Notes: generated by a model from the sequence alone, not told the origin. A DNA stretch of 64,000 bases from Symbiodinium sp. CCMP2592 (GCA_905221615.1 CAJNDT010001251.1:1-64000), one strand, 5' to 3'; numbered from the stretch's first letter, positions 35,810 to 44,991 are shown. Numbers and translations: made by a program.

Positions 35810-37009
35810 ATGGCACAACAAGTTGCACTGCTTCGGGAGCAAACTCGACTGCTACGTCAGCAAGCTTGTGATCAACACGGTAAGGCCCAAAGTTTCCAAC
35901 ATCCCCAACAGGTCCTTGACAGTCTTGATCCACAGCTCAGGGCGGTCGCGCTCAAATGGAGGCAAGAGTTCATGAAGGATGTCGGCCATTTCGCTACTCA
36001 TTCTGATCTTCACGCCAAATATCGAAAAATTGAAGACAGTGGGGAGCTGATGAAGCAGTTTCAGGAAGAAGCTTCCAGGAAATGGCAATGGCCACGTCCT
36101 TACGAAGCTACGGCCGAACCCGTCATTGACATCGACACGGTACCACAAGACAACACACCGTATGACATCAATGCAGCATGGGCAGCGCTAAGGCGCAAGC
36201 ATGCAAAGGAATGTCAGTCCTTCATTGTTGAGCATCAAAAGAGAGCTTTCAAACTGTTCGAGCAGCGCATAGCCCCTTCGGAAGCTGCAAAAACACTTGC
36301 AGATTCATGTGCAGCATGGCGTTCCCAGGTACAGCACTTCGTACCCGAGCAGGCCCTCAACCAAGCGGAAGCGAATTGTAAGCTGTATGCCGAGCTTGTG
36401 ATGCGTGAGGAGATGCCCAAAGTCCAAAGTCGCATCAATGACGCAGCTACAGCCAGACAGAAGAAGGAGCACGCATTGCTAGAAGCAGAGACAAAGTTCC
36501 AACAAATGGATCCCCAGCAGTTGATTGCGATGATCGAGCTTGACAAACAAGCAGTCACAATCAACAAACCGAATGGCACCAAAGCTAAGCATGTCACTGT
36601 TGGCAAATCCAGCGAACTCGCAGCTCTAGTCAAAAAGTACCCGGATTTGGAAGAGCACTTCACCATCAAGTGTGTCAACGCAATCCCGAGTAAAGCAAAG
36701 ACAAGGACACCGACACCGCACCCTACCAGAGGTCGACCCAGATCCTCAACGCCACGTTCGCGCAAGGCCAGTTCGAGGCAACGATCTTCAAAAAGCTCTG
36801 GCACCAATCGCTCATCTTCGCGCCGTTCCCATAGTGCATCGACTACCCGTTCGAGTAAGCATCAGGAGACTGCCAAGTCTTCAGGAAAAGGCAAGTTTTC
36901 AGGGAAAGGTAAAAGCAAAGGTAAGCACGCTGGCAAAGGAGGTGGTCGTAAAGGAAAAGGGCGTGGCAAAGGCATCTTGAAGAATGTGCACTTCGCAGGT
37001 GGTTGTTGA
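35810..37009 (+). CDS. Gag-like basic protein of the Penelope-like element
   Basis: An ORF of 399 codons from the first ATG (the frame is open further left to the inversion junction at 35751, so the natural start is probably lost). The N-terminal half is helical and Gln/Glu/Ala-rich (ALLREQTRLLRQQACDQHG; KKEHALLEAETKFQQM), suggesting a coiled coil. The C-terminal ~100 residues are Arg/Ser-rich and end in repeated Gly-Lys (GKGKFSGKGKSKGKHAGKGG), suited to nucleic-acid binding. I see no zinc knuckle. The stop is a single UGA at 37007-37009. The same frame then stays open into the RT, so the two proteins may be one polyprotein expressed by readthrough. A nucleocapsid-like role is inferred from position and charge only. 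Confidence 0.6.
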   Translation: MAQQVALLREQTRLLRQQACDQHGKAQSFQHPQQVLDSLDPQLRAVALKWRQEFMKDVGHFATHSDLHAKYRKIEDSGELMKQFQEEASRKWQWPRPYEATAEPVIDIDTVPQDNTPYDINAAWAALRRKHAKECQSFIVEHQKRAFKLFEQRIAPSEAAKTLADSCAAWRSQVQHFVPEQALNQAEANCKLYAELVMREEMPKVQSRINDAATARQKKEHALLEAETKFQQMDPQQLIAMIELDKQAVTINKPNGTKAKHVTVGKSSELAALVKKYPDLEEHFTIKCVNAIPSKAKTRTPTPHPTRGRPRSSTPRSRKASSRQRSSKSSGTNRSSSRRSHSASTTRSSKHQETAKSSGKGKFSGKGKSKGKHAGKGGGRKGKGRGKGILKNVHFAGGC

Positions 37010-37132
37010 CAACCACCCCCTCCCAACCGCATTGTACAGAACACCCGAAGAAGATGCAAAAGTTTTTGGAATTCAGCCTTTGATAGTATAGACTTTTTGC
37101 AATACTGCATAAGTCGCTCTCGCAGTACTTCT

Positions 37133-38506
37133 ATGCGAGATCTTTGCACGCGCATACGTGGCAATTTTGTGCATTGTTACACAGATTTCCAAGTGCCTCC
37201 GTTTGTTATGTGGTACTTGAACAAAGGTGGTAAATTCGTTCCAGACGCATCACGATGCTCTTTGTCAGAAGTGTTCTGCAGCTTGGATGGCCTTACAAGA
37301 CTTCGTTCGGCTAAAACTTGCTGCAACAGGGAAATCGCCACAAGGTTTGGTAGACGAGTCAAGCGAGACCTCATCGCAAACTTCCCGGACATGCCCATCA
37401 AGAAGAATCTTGGATGGCTCGACGGTAAGGCTAGACAGTGGCTCAAGCAGAACAAAAACCACATTGTCATCGAGGACGCGGACAAAAGTCTAGGAGACGT
37501 TATCATGCCAAGAGTATGGGTGGAGGACGAAATACAACGTCTTCTCAGCACAGGTTTTCGCAAATTGGATCGTTCTCAATATGCAACTCAGGCTTTTTCA
37601 GCAAGATGCGCTTTAGAAAGTTTGACCGCCGGAGCACAAAACGATGGACTCCTACATCAGCGTGACGCTCAGAAGATCATCAAAGCCGCGTTTACCGCAG
37701 GCGAGGGCAGTTTCAGACTGAGAGCGAAGATCCACAAATCTCCGGTTGTAGGGCGTCCGATTGCAAATCTGTCAAACAGCTGGTTAACGCCAGCTTGTAT
37801 GTTGCTATGCCGCATGCTCTTGCCAGTTCAACGAAACCTTCGATTCGCAGTGGACAGCAGCGCAGTCTTTTTGGAGAAGATGCCCAAAACGGTTCCTCCA
37901 GGTTTTGAGATCGCAACGATTGACATCAAGAATCTCTACCCCAGCATAGACACGGAGCACCTCGTTTCTTCAGTTCAGCATGCAATCTACGTACATTATG
38001 GACAGTCGCCCAAAGCTCTATACACCTGTCGGCTCTTGGAGGTTGTGCTTAGAAACCAATACATCGTTCATCGCGGAGAATGCTACCAAGCTTGGGGATT
38101 AGCGACGGGCATCCCTCCAGGTGTATTTCTAGCAAACCTGTATGTGGCTCAGGTGGATGAGATGATTAATCAGATGCATGGTCCCATCATCGCATTCTAT
38201 GCTCGTTTGGTAGACGACTCAGTGGTCTGTTCCTCCGACATTGAGCTCATTCAATCATCACAGAACTCTTGGAGGCCAGAACTAGTTTGGGAAATCTCCA
38301 GTAGAGGCGGACGCATAGAAAGGGGAGAACCTCCAGTGGCATTCCTTGACGTGGAGTTGACCAACGACAGTGGCCAGATGAAGTGGCAAACGCACCCCAA
38401 GAAACTCAACAGCTTTTTATATGTTCCCGGAGCAAGTTGTCATCCCTCTTCAGTCTTTGACAGCATCATCAGAAGCGAATGCCACCGTTTGAGACGCGCC
38501 TCATGA
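37133..38506 (+). CDS. Penelope-like reverse transcriptase, 3'-truncated
   Basis: The frame is open from directly after the UGA at 37009; 37133 is its first ATG. Diagnostic motifs, counted from 37097: LRAKIHKSPVVGRPIANLS at about 208-226 (the 'KxHK...RPI' box preceding the palm), IATIDIKNLYPSID at 272-285 with catalytic Asp276, ATGIPPGVFLANLY at 336-349, ARLVDDSVV at 369-377 with the Asp pair, and PPVAFLDVEL at 412-421. These are the RT boxes of Penelope-like elements rather than of LINEs or LTR elements. The last genuine element codon is near 38497; the final few residues and stop come from flanking DNA. The C-terminal ~120 residues are found inverted at 35301-35666. The catalytic residues are intact but the copy cannot make a complete protein. 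Confidence 0.8.
   Translation: MRDLCTRIRGNFVHCYTDFQVPPFVMWYLNKGGKFVPDASRCSLSEVFCSLDGLTRLRSAKTCCNREIATRFGRRVKRDLIANFPDMPIKKNLGWLDGKARQWLKQNKNHIVIEDADKSLGDVIMPRVWVEDEIQRLLSTGFRKLDRSQYATQAFSARCALESLTAGAQNDGLLHQRDAQKIIKAAFTAGEGSFRLRAKIHKSPVVGRPIANLSNSWLTPACMLLCRMLLPVQRNLRFAVDSSAVFLEKMPKTVPPGFEIATIDIKNLYPSIDTEHLVSSVQHAIYVHYGQSPKALYTCRLLEVVLRNQYIVHRGECYQAWGLATGIPPGVFLANLYVAQVDEMINQMHGPIIAFYARLVDDSVVCSSDIELIQSSQNSWRPELVWEISSRGGRIERGEPPVAFLDVELTNDSGQMKWQTHPKKLNSFLYVPGASCHPSSVFDSIIRSECHRLRRAS
38414..38497. repeat. 84-bp perfect inverted repeat, right arm
   Basis: Begins TTTTTATATGTTCCCGGAGC and ends CCGTTTGAGACGC; partner of 35667-35750. Element identity stops at 38497, after which unrelated spacer begins. 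Confidence 0.9.
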
Positions 38507-38521
38507 AATGATGGGCCACTC

Positions 38522-38644
38522 GTACTAGGACCCAAGAGTAACCTAGGAGTAAAAGGGGGGGGGGCCTTTTGTGCTTTCAAGGGCGTTTTAAAGGAACCTG
38601 AGCCCCTAAAAAAGGGAATGAGGGCTTACTCTGGGTCCTAGTAC
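38522..38644. repeat. 123-bp inverted-repeat element (GTACTAGGACCCA termini)
   Basis: GTACTAGGACCCAAGAGTAA at the left pairs with TTACTCTGGGTCCTAGTAC at the right. The core contains a G-tract and AAAGGAACCTGAGCCCC. It lies 24 bp beyond the end of the Penelope-like element. Confidence 0.65.
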
Positions 38645-39266
38645 TGGATGCCCCCGTGCAACTCTGAAGAAAACACAGTGAAACTGCAAAACCCAGTAAT
38701 ATACAGTAACACCCTAGAAACCAGTGTTTTGAATCTTGATTCCTCGACACGGAACCTGAAACGTCAGAGGTTCATGGGTGGCTAAAAGGTAGGGTTATAT
38801 GCAGCATAACTACATAGCTATAACCTATATTCGGCGATATATAAGCCACTTTTAACTACCCAGTGGCCCATGCACCTCCAAGTACACACCAAGCCCTAAG
38901 CCCATAAAGCAACCTTTCAAGGGATGCTTCATGGAACCATTATAGAACACTTCAAAGGACACCCTTTCTCCCTCGTATTATTTACAGCTATATCGCCTCG
39001 GAAACCAATGCCGACAGCAGCGTCTGCCTCGGACTCGTCTCTGCAGGTCCTTGCGGTCTACTTGGAGGTTCATGGGTATTGATAAATGGGGTTATACGTC
39101 GCCTAATATAGGTTACAACTAGCTACAGTTACCCGACATCCAAGAAGGGGTTGAGGGAGTGAGGGTTTAGGGATATTGGGTTCAGGGTTTTGGGTCCTTA
39201 TAGGGAATGAACCTCTAAGCTCCAGGCAAACACGACGCCTTCAAAGGAAACACCCGTTGCGTTCAA

Positions 39267-39451
39267 GAGATGTGTCGTGTGGTTTCGTGTGGCCAGGGCA
39301 GTACTCGAGATGTGTCGTGTGGTTTCGTGTGGCCAGGGCAGTACTCGAGATGTGTAGTGTGGTTTCGTGTGGCCAGGGCAGTACTCGAGATGTTTCGTGT
39401 GGTTTCGTGTGGGCAGGACAGTACTCGAGATGTGTAGTGTGGTTTCGTGTG
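39267..39451 (+). repeat. 40-bp tandem repeat, 4.6 units
   Basis: Four complete units (starting 39267, 39307, 39347, 39387) and a partial fifth (39427-39451). The unit starts GAGATGTGTCGTGTGGTTTC and ends GGGCAGTACTC. Units differ by 0-4 bases. Because 40 is not a multiple of 3, the open frame across it changes reading each unit and is not a protein repeat. Not a CRISPR array: there are no spacers. Confidence 0.9.
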
Positions 39452-39579
39452 TGCTGGCAGATGCCCGGGCTTGAAACGCTTCCATCAATCTTAACCTCTA
39501 AGCCAGAGGGTCCGTATACACTACTATTATGGAATTAGGTCCCAAAAGACCATCTCTACTATGGCTTTGGAGACCTACT

Positions 39580-39809
39580 GTTGATGGAGGAAATCTTGCA
39601 CCACTTTAAGTGGCCAAGCTAAGCAGACACCCCACGCCCCCTTTTTAATATTGACCGGTGATCCTCGGAAGTGCCGTGGGTTCCAATGACAAAAATCTTG
39701 CACCACCTCGGTATGCATCATCTTCAATGTTAAAGAGGGGGGGCGGGGTTGTGCTCAAGTGGCGTGTAACCTGTGACTGTGCAGGTGGTGCAAGATTTCC
39801 TCCATCAAC
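39580..39809. repeat. 230-bp repeat with 25-bp perfect inverted ends, copy 1
   Basis: Starts GTTGATGGAGGAAATCTTGC and ends with the complement GCAAGATTTCCTCCATCAAC; the arms pair over 25 bp (to ACCAC/GTGGT). A second copy at 40523-40752 differs by only a couple of bases. Each copy looks like an independent MITE, yet both lie in the same orientation at the two ends of a 713-bp insert. Confidence 0.8.
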
Positions 39810-40096
39810 TGACAGGATCCTTCTTGCTGAGATGACCAAAGTACCCTGTATCTTTACTGGACTGTATCATGCTTCCTGTGACGGGTACCATCCACATGCA
39901 GACCAAACCCGATGCATGTCCAAGAATGCAAGACGGCAAGCTCAAAAATGGAACGCTTACCGCTGTGCTTCCTTCCGCCCCGGGAACTCCACTTCGATCC
40001 AAGTCTGCTTCATGCCGCTCCGCGGCACTCCGGTGGGACGCCCACTGGCGAGCTCCCCGTGTACTCTGCATTAGTGTAGATTCCTTACATTTCCCA

Positions 40097-40331
40097 CAGT
40101 TAACGCTCAGTTAACACTCAGTTAACACTACAGTTAACACTACAGTTAACACTGCCGAAATGCTGGGAAAACCAGCATTTTCTTCAAATGTGTATAAAAG
40201 ACACTAAAAATTAGTAGTTTTGCTTTTTAACATGCGTGTAGTCTGCAAAATGCTGGTTTTCGCAAAACTTCGGTAGCGTTAACTGTAGTGTTAACTGTAG
40301 CGTTAACTGAGTGTTAACTGAGTGTTAACTG
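40097..40331. repeat. Long palindrome with CAGTTAACACT minisatellite arms
   Basis: Arms of 85 bp (40097-40181 and 40247-40331) are reverse complements with about ten mismatches, separated by 65 bp. Each arm contains five CAGTTAACRCT units spaced 11-13 bp apart and a CCAGCATTTT end beside the loop. A further half-arm-like piece (AGTTAACACTTAGA, then CTGCCGAAATGC) follows at 40350-40400. The structure could extrude as a hairpin or cruciform. Confidence 0.8.
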
Positions 40332-40522
40332 TAGAAAAGGCACATTATACAGTTAACACTTAGATTATTCTGCCGAAATGCAAGGAAAACCTACCTTTCC
40401 TCAATTCTGTCTTGCAAGTGCCTCGGTCCTTTTTATATCTTCCAGACAGGCATCGGCATCGGACTGGTCGCTCAGAACTTGTTTAATCCGTCTTGCTTAC
40501 AGTGACGATCGTGTAACGTACT

Positions 40523-40752
40523 GTTGATGGGGGAAATCTTGCACCACTTTAAGTGGCCAAGCTAAGCAGACACCCCACGCCCCCTTTTTAATATTGACCG
40601 GTGATCCTCGGAAGTGCCGTGGGTTCCAATGACAAAAATCTTGCACCACCTCGGTGTGCATCATCTTCAATGTTAAAGAGGGGGGGCGGGGTTGTGCTCA
40701 AGTGGCGTGTAACCTGTGACTGTGCAGGTGGTGCAAGATTTCCTCCATCAAC
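40523..40752. repeat. 230-bp repeat with 25-bp perfect inverted ends, copy 2
   Basis: Nearly identical to 39580-39809 and in the same orientation, with one change in the left terminus (GGGGG for GGAGG). Directly followed by the right half of the interrupted CCCAGAGGGTCC element. Confidence 0.8.
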
Positions 40753-40948
40753 CGTAATTCCATAATGGTAGTACAAATGGACCCTCTGGGTAAGCACAAC
40801 AGCCCGCAAAGCGACCGTATGAGCCCGGATCGTACCATTTGATTCCGTGGCAGCCATAGCCATCAAAGGTGTGTGAAGATTGAGCGGAAGGTTTCGGGCT
40901 TAAGGCCGAGCGCGTACGGTGCCCAAGGCGCTCCACAGGAACTGCCGG

Positions 40949-41185
40949 TAATGTAGGGGCCGTAACAATTAGAATAGGGTTTGGGGTATATAGAATGGGC
41001 AGCAAACCGTTAAGCCATGAGCAGAGCACGCTACTCTTTTACTCAGAGGGCTTGGGCAAAGAGGTCACGGGTCAGCATACAACATGATGACTGTACACGG
41101 TCATACAAACTCCTACGCAAGTAGCGATGCAAAACTACAGGGTATATTAACTATAATTCTAATAATTGTTAAGGCTCCTACAGTA
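40949..41185. repeat. GGCCCCTATATTA-family element, expanded copy 6
   Basis: TAATGTAGGGGCCGTAACAA with AGAATAGGGTTTGGGG at the left, and CTATAATTCTAATAATTGTT with AAGGCTCCTACAGTA at the right, are the two family ends. About 120 bp of unrelated sequence separates them, indicating an internal insertion. Confidence 0.45.
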
Positions 41186-41579
41186 TGCAATTCAGCTCCG
41201 AAAGACCATTGGCTACAATTGTTTTCGGACCAAGTCCAGGATGGTCCAGCAACGTAGTACATATGCCCAAGCCTTAAACCCCACACCCTCCTATACCCTC
41301 CATTACTAAAAGCGTAGGGCAGCCTGACTCTGAACCCCCGACCAAAAAATGACAAACCCGAACCCTAGACTCCCGAAAGCCTCAACCCTCCGAACCACGA
41401 AACAAGGCACGTGCAAAGGACCCGGACCCGGGTCTCTCTTCTAAACCCCAAACCAAAGGATCCCACTCTCCTCAAGATCACAGCCAAGCGACCGGACAGG
41501 GTCTGCAACTCCTGCTTCGGGGTTTTAGGGTTTCTGGTTTGGGGTCTTCGGACTTAGGATTTTGAGGTTAGGGGTTCAG

Positions 41580-41627
41580 GGTATTTTTCCCTCTTACTTA
41601 GCAAGGACGAGGCCCGCATTGCAGGGT
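41580..41627 (+). repeat. Dispersed 48-bp repeat, copy 2
   Basis: Counterpart of 4803-4850: GGTATTTTTCCCTCTTACTT, then AGCAAGGACGAGGCCCGC, then GCAGGG. Confidence 0.6.
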
Positions 41628-41761
41628 AAGTTCGGGCAATAGTTGAAAGCAGGTTCGATTTCAAAGCTGATTTCAGCCCGGGATTCATGCAACATGATGG
41701 CCTAAACATCAGGACATTCCATCACGGAGCAACGTGATTCGCACACGTCTCATGTGTAGCC

Positions 41762-42065
41762 CCCACCCCACCCCAGCCACCTCACCCCACTCCACACCAC
41801 CCTCCGCCCCACCCCACCCCGCACCACTCCACCCAACCCAGATTCTCCACCACAACTCTTAACCGTGTCTTCGTTGTAATGATTGTAAAAACCAACATTC
41901 AGAAGCTATGAACACTCACAGCCTGCCAAGAACACTTCATTCACCCCACCCCACCCCGCCCCGCCCCAGGCCCACTCATCCCACTCCACCCAACCCATGT
42001 TCTCCAACACAACCCTTAATCGTTTCTGCAACGTAAAAACCAGCGTCCAGAAGCTAAGAAAACTT
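41762..42065 (+). repeat. CCCCA-rich tandem duplication, period ~157 bp
   Basis: ACTCCACCCAACCCA occurs at 41826 and 41983. Around each copy the same succession follows: a CCCCACCCC block, a TTCTCCA-CACAAC segment, AACCGT/AATCGT and CAGAAGCTA. Two diverged units are visible. Low complexity, non-coding. Confidence 0.6.
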
Positions 42066-42754
42066 ATCTCTCCTCCAACAAACTTAATTCACCTTGACAC
42101 CCCCCTTATGAACATCAACAAATTCATGCATTGCACTGCACATCAAGCTATCCAAACACACGAAGCCTCACGAAGCCAAACGCAAAACACGCGCACAGGT
42201 CAAGTGGTGGAGAAGGACATGCACGAATCCCAAAACCCTGGACCCCTAAACCGTGAATAATGATGTTGAGGTGTTTAGGGTACTGGAACCCTTGACCCTA
42301 AACCGCAGACCCAAGCTCTAAATTCCAAAGCTATGCAGATAAGCCCTACTACCGTGAATCAGCAAATGCCGTAGCCGGTCCATGAGCATGTTCATGGAGA
42401 AGGTGCTGATCGCATTTCCTACCTGTGAAGTCCAGGGTCGGATCTTAGGGTGTTGGTGGGTTTGGGGTGAGGGTTCAGGACACTTGCCAATGGTTATCTT
42501 TGCTAGAGCCCTTGCAATGCGTTACATAAGCTCCCGTGCTACCAAGACCCTGTAGCAGTGAGGCAGGGTTTGGCTGCTTCAAGAAACCTACCTTTTGTCG
42601 GTGTTTTGAATATGATGTGTTTAAGTATGTCCTTCAAAAAGTCGGTGCTTCGGGGTTGCGGTCGTCTCTCGACCCCCCGCCCAATGCTATGGGTAGTAGA
42701 GTAGTAGAGTCCCCACTAGAAGGAGCCCGAAGTTCGGCTTTGATCGAAGACGCA

Positions 42755-42872
42755 CATGTAAGACCCTATACTGGGCTTTATGTAACCAGGGAGAACAAAG
42801 TATAAACTGGCATTTTATAATGGTTCCCGTAAGAAAAAATGTATTAAAGTATGGTACTCAAAAGCCCAGTAT
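42755..42872. repeat. Dispersed element with CTGGGCTTT and ACCAGGGAGAA words, copy 2
   Basis: TACTGGGCTTTATGTAACCA, GGGAGAACAAAGTATAAACT, TGGTTCCCGTAAG and TTAAAGTATGGTACTCAAAA follow the order seen at 29797-29905. AAAGCCCAGTAT at the right complements the left ATACTGGGCTTT. Confidence 0.6.
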
Positions 42873-44779
42873 GAACGTTGTAGGGTTGGGCGTGTACGGG
42901 AAAAGGGTTTCTGCCACATGAAACCCCTGAACAAAGCGTAGGGAACCCGTAAGGAAACAGGCATGAAACCCGTCACCGTATGTACCCTGATCAAGGAAGA
43001 CATGAAACGATACAAAGGCTTCCAAAACCCCTATGAAGCCCTACTCCCCAAACCAGCTTGAGTAAAATGTGGGGGGCAGCTCGAGGTACAAAAGTCGATC
43101 CAGCTGCCGCCACTAGCAGCTCTACCACGAGATGTGCCTTGTGGTGCTTCGGGTTTAGGGTATGATATCTCTGGTGTTAATGTGCTTAAAGCAGGGCTAA
43201 AGGCATACAAGAAGGGCTCCACAAGGTCATATTTGTAGCTGACAAGGTAAGCTGGTTCATGAGGTCGCCTCCTGGGCTTTGGACAAGAAGCACCCTTAGG
43301 GTTTAGGGTTTAGAGGGTTCAGGGGTTTAGGGTTTGGGTTCGGGTGCTTCTGATTGAGAGCTCGGGGACAAAATCTTGGACCCACCTCTCCAAGCACTTA
43401 GGCCACCTTAACCGTCCGTTTGAGTTGCAGTGGCTGTTGTGACTGCTTTTACTTGCCTTGTTGTTGCGATAGGTGCGGTGTTGTTTGCCCCTACCGTCGC
43501 AAGTCTATGTCACCACCACAGCGCTACCGGAAATCTCAAGCCACAATACGCCAAAATTGCCTCAGACCCATGGTCCTGAAGAAAAGGTGAGTGCGCAAGC
43601 CCTGTAAGCCAAAAGAGGAAAACCAGAGCTCCTCAAGAATTAACGTTTATGGTTCAGCCTTAGGATGTTACGGTTCAGGGTTTATTTTAAGGTTCAGGCC
43701 ATACACCTTGAGGCATTGAAGTGTAGGGTCTGGCCGTTTTCCCAGGTAATCACTTGACCTCCTGACTACGGTTTCAACTTGAAGGAGGGGAAAATCGGAA
43801 AGACTGGCACTGCTGGGCAACCTATAAGTTAGGGCTCGGATTTTGGGCTACATTTAGAACTAGAACTATACTGAGCTTGGGACACCAGCGAAAATCATGA
43901 TTTTAGCCGTCTCGTAAGGGGTTATAGCGGCCCAAAAGTAAGAATTATTTCTAAGTGCCCCTAAGAGAAGCCTGAAAAGCCTGTCTGTGCACTATGATAT
44001 AGCAGCAAACCTCCTCTCATGTAGGGAAAACCCTTACACTGAGTTCAAGCCCTCCTTGGCACCAAGAAGATGTGCTCAGCTGGTACCATACACCCTAATC
44101 CTAAACCTTAAACCTTTAAACCGGCCTTAATTCCCAAACCCCGAACGAACACCCAGACCTGCCTCCAGCGGGATGGCAGCAAAACGCTCGAAGTCCTTCA
44201 CGATTCGAGGTTAGGTCTTCTGCATTTAGGACTTAGTCGGTTTAGAGCTTTGGGTTCGAGGTTAGGTCTTCTGCATTTAGCGCTTAGCAACGATTTCATT
44301 GTACAGGGACTATGAAGGGACGCTCTTACTGGGTGTTCAAGCTTGAAGCCTCCATTTATGGTGGTTTGGTACATAAACAGTCCGATCCCCGATGAGCTAC
44401 AGATCTGGCTTGTGAGTTTCCAGGGTTAGGCTTTGCCCTAAACAAGCCATCAGCCTGAACCCTAAAAAGCCCAAAGCGCTGTATTAGGCTTCGACTTTGG
44501 TTCTGGGGCTGCAAGTTGTCAGCCTTCTCCTTTTGGACTTGGCTGCTGGCATCACGTGTGGCAGGCGACATCTCTATCACTCCCGTAGAAGCATAAACCC
44601 TAAACCCCTAAACCCAAACCCTAAAAGCAGTTGCGGCTGGCCGGCATGGCAGAACTATCTGTCTGTCTATCCGCCTCATGTCATGTGTGCGCATGCTCAC
44701 ATGGCGAATACACCATTGAACGCACACCTAAGCACCGAAATGCAAGACCACAGTTAATGAAAACAGAGATACATAGGCA

Positions 44780-44784
44780 CGTAC
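44780..44784. repeat. Target-site duplication CGTAC (left)
   Basis: CGTAC directly precedes the left LTR and is repeated directly after the right LTR (53418-53422). Five base pairs is the usual duplication size for copia-type integrases. Confidence 0.9.
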
Positions 44785-44968
44785 TGCGAAAGTACACTAG
44801 TCCAGAATGCGCACCAAACTACCCTAAAGTAATTCCGTGCACAAGCTCACACGACTTAGACCAAAGTAACCCTGAAGTTCAGCAGCGCCTTTTCTCGTAG
44901 GGCAAAGTGGTCTTGAGCCAACGACGGTTGGCAAAGTCTGGGGGAGAAAGGGAGGTGTTATTTTCACA
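44785..44968 (-). repeat. 3' long terminal repeat
   Basis: 184 bp, base-for-base identical to 53234-53417 by eye. On the minus strand it starts TGTGAAAATAACACCTCCC and ends CTTTCGCA. It holds five copies of ACTTT in the sense direction. Transcription signals are not recognisable; dinoflagellates lack a canonical TATA box. Confidence 0.95.
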
Positions 44969-44978
44969 CGCCTCCTCG
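44969..44978 (-). other. Polypurine tract
   Basis: On the sense (minus) strand CGAGGAGGCG directly precedes the 3' LTR. A purine-rich stretch here is the standard plus-strand primer of LTR elements. Short and interrupted by cytosines, so moderately supported. Confidence 0.6.
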
Positions 44979-44991
44979 AGATTAAAGTTAA

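Larger units (their letters stand above)
35240..38497. mobile_element. Penelope-like element, inverted-rearranged copy
   Basis: The plus strand from 35751 carries a basic gag-like ORF and an RT of Penelope type. The RT is cut at 38497 before its C-terminus. The missing C-terminus and 3' sequence lie at 35240-35750 on the opposite strand. The overlap between the two parts is an exact 84-bp inverted repeat (35667-35750 and 38414-38497). This is the layout expected when reverse transcription primes twice on one RNA (5' inversion), though Penelope elements are also known for partial inverted copies. No GIY-YIG endonuclease is visible, which would place it among endonuclease-lacking lineages unless that domain is in the missing 5' part. 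The left limit near 35240 is approximate. I find no convincing target duplication. Confidence 0.75.
39503..40790. repeat. CCCAGAGGGTCC-family element interrupted by a nested insertion
   Basis: The left part (CCAGAGGGTCCGTATACAC, then GGAATTAGGTCC, from 39503) and the right part (TAATTCCATAATGGTAGTAC, then GGACCCTCTGGG, to 40790) are the two ends of the family found intact at 350-461. Between them lie about 1.17 kb of other repeats (39580-40752). So the inner material inserted into a pre-existing miniature element. Confidence 0.65.
38498..44779. other. Spacer with nested miniature elements and tandem repeats
   Basis: No gene I can support. It contains a 123-bp inverted-repeat element, a 40-bp tandem repeat, a split CCCAGAGGGTCC element with two 230-bp repeats and a long palindrome inside it, a low-complexity CCCCA tandem duplication (41762-42065), a ~51-bp duplicated segment (44204-44285) and scattered telomere-like words (43295-43335, 44100-44130, 44590-44625). 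Confidence 0.6.

Noticed and set aside
39267-39451. CRISPR array
   Set aside because: Contiguous 40-bp tandem units without unique spacers, in a eukaryotic context.
39580-40752. Small LTR retrotransposon with 230-bp LTRs
   Set aside because: Ends are 25-bp inverted repeats rather than plain TG...CA, no primer-binding site or purine tract is evident, and no target duplication was found. Left as a repeat complex.
41640-41690. Possible SINE/tRNA box B (GGTTCGATTTC)
   Set aside because: No box A at a suitable distance upstream and no cloverleaf. The nearby 48-bp dispersed repeat does not include it.
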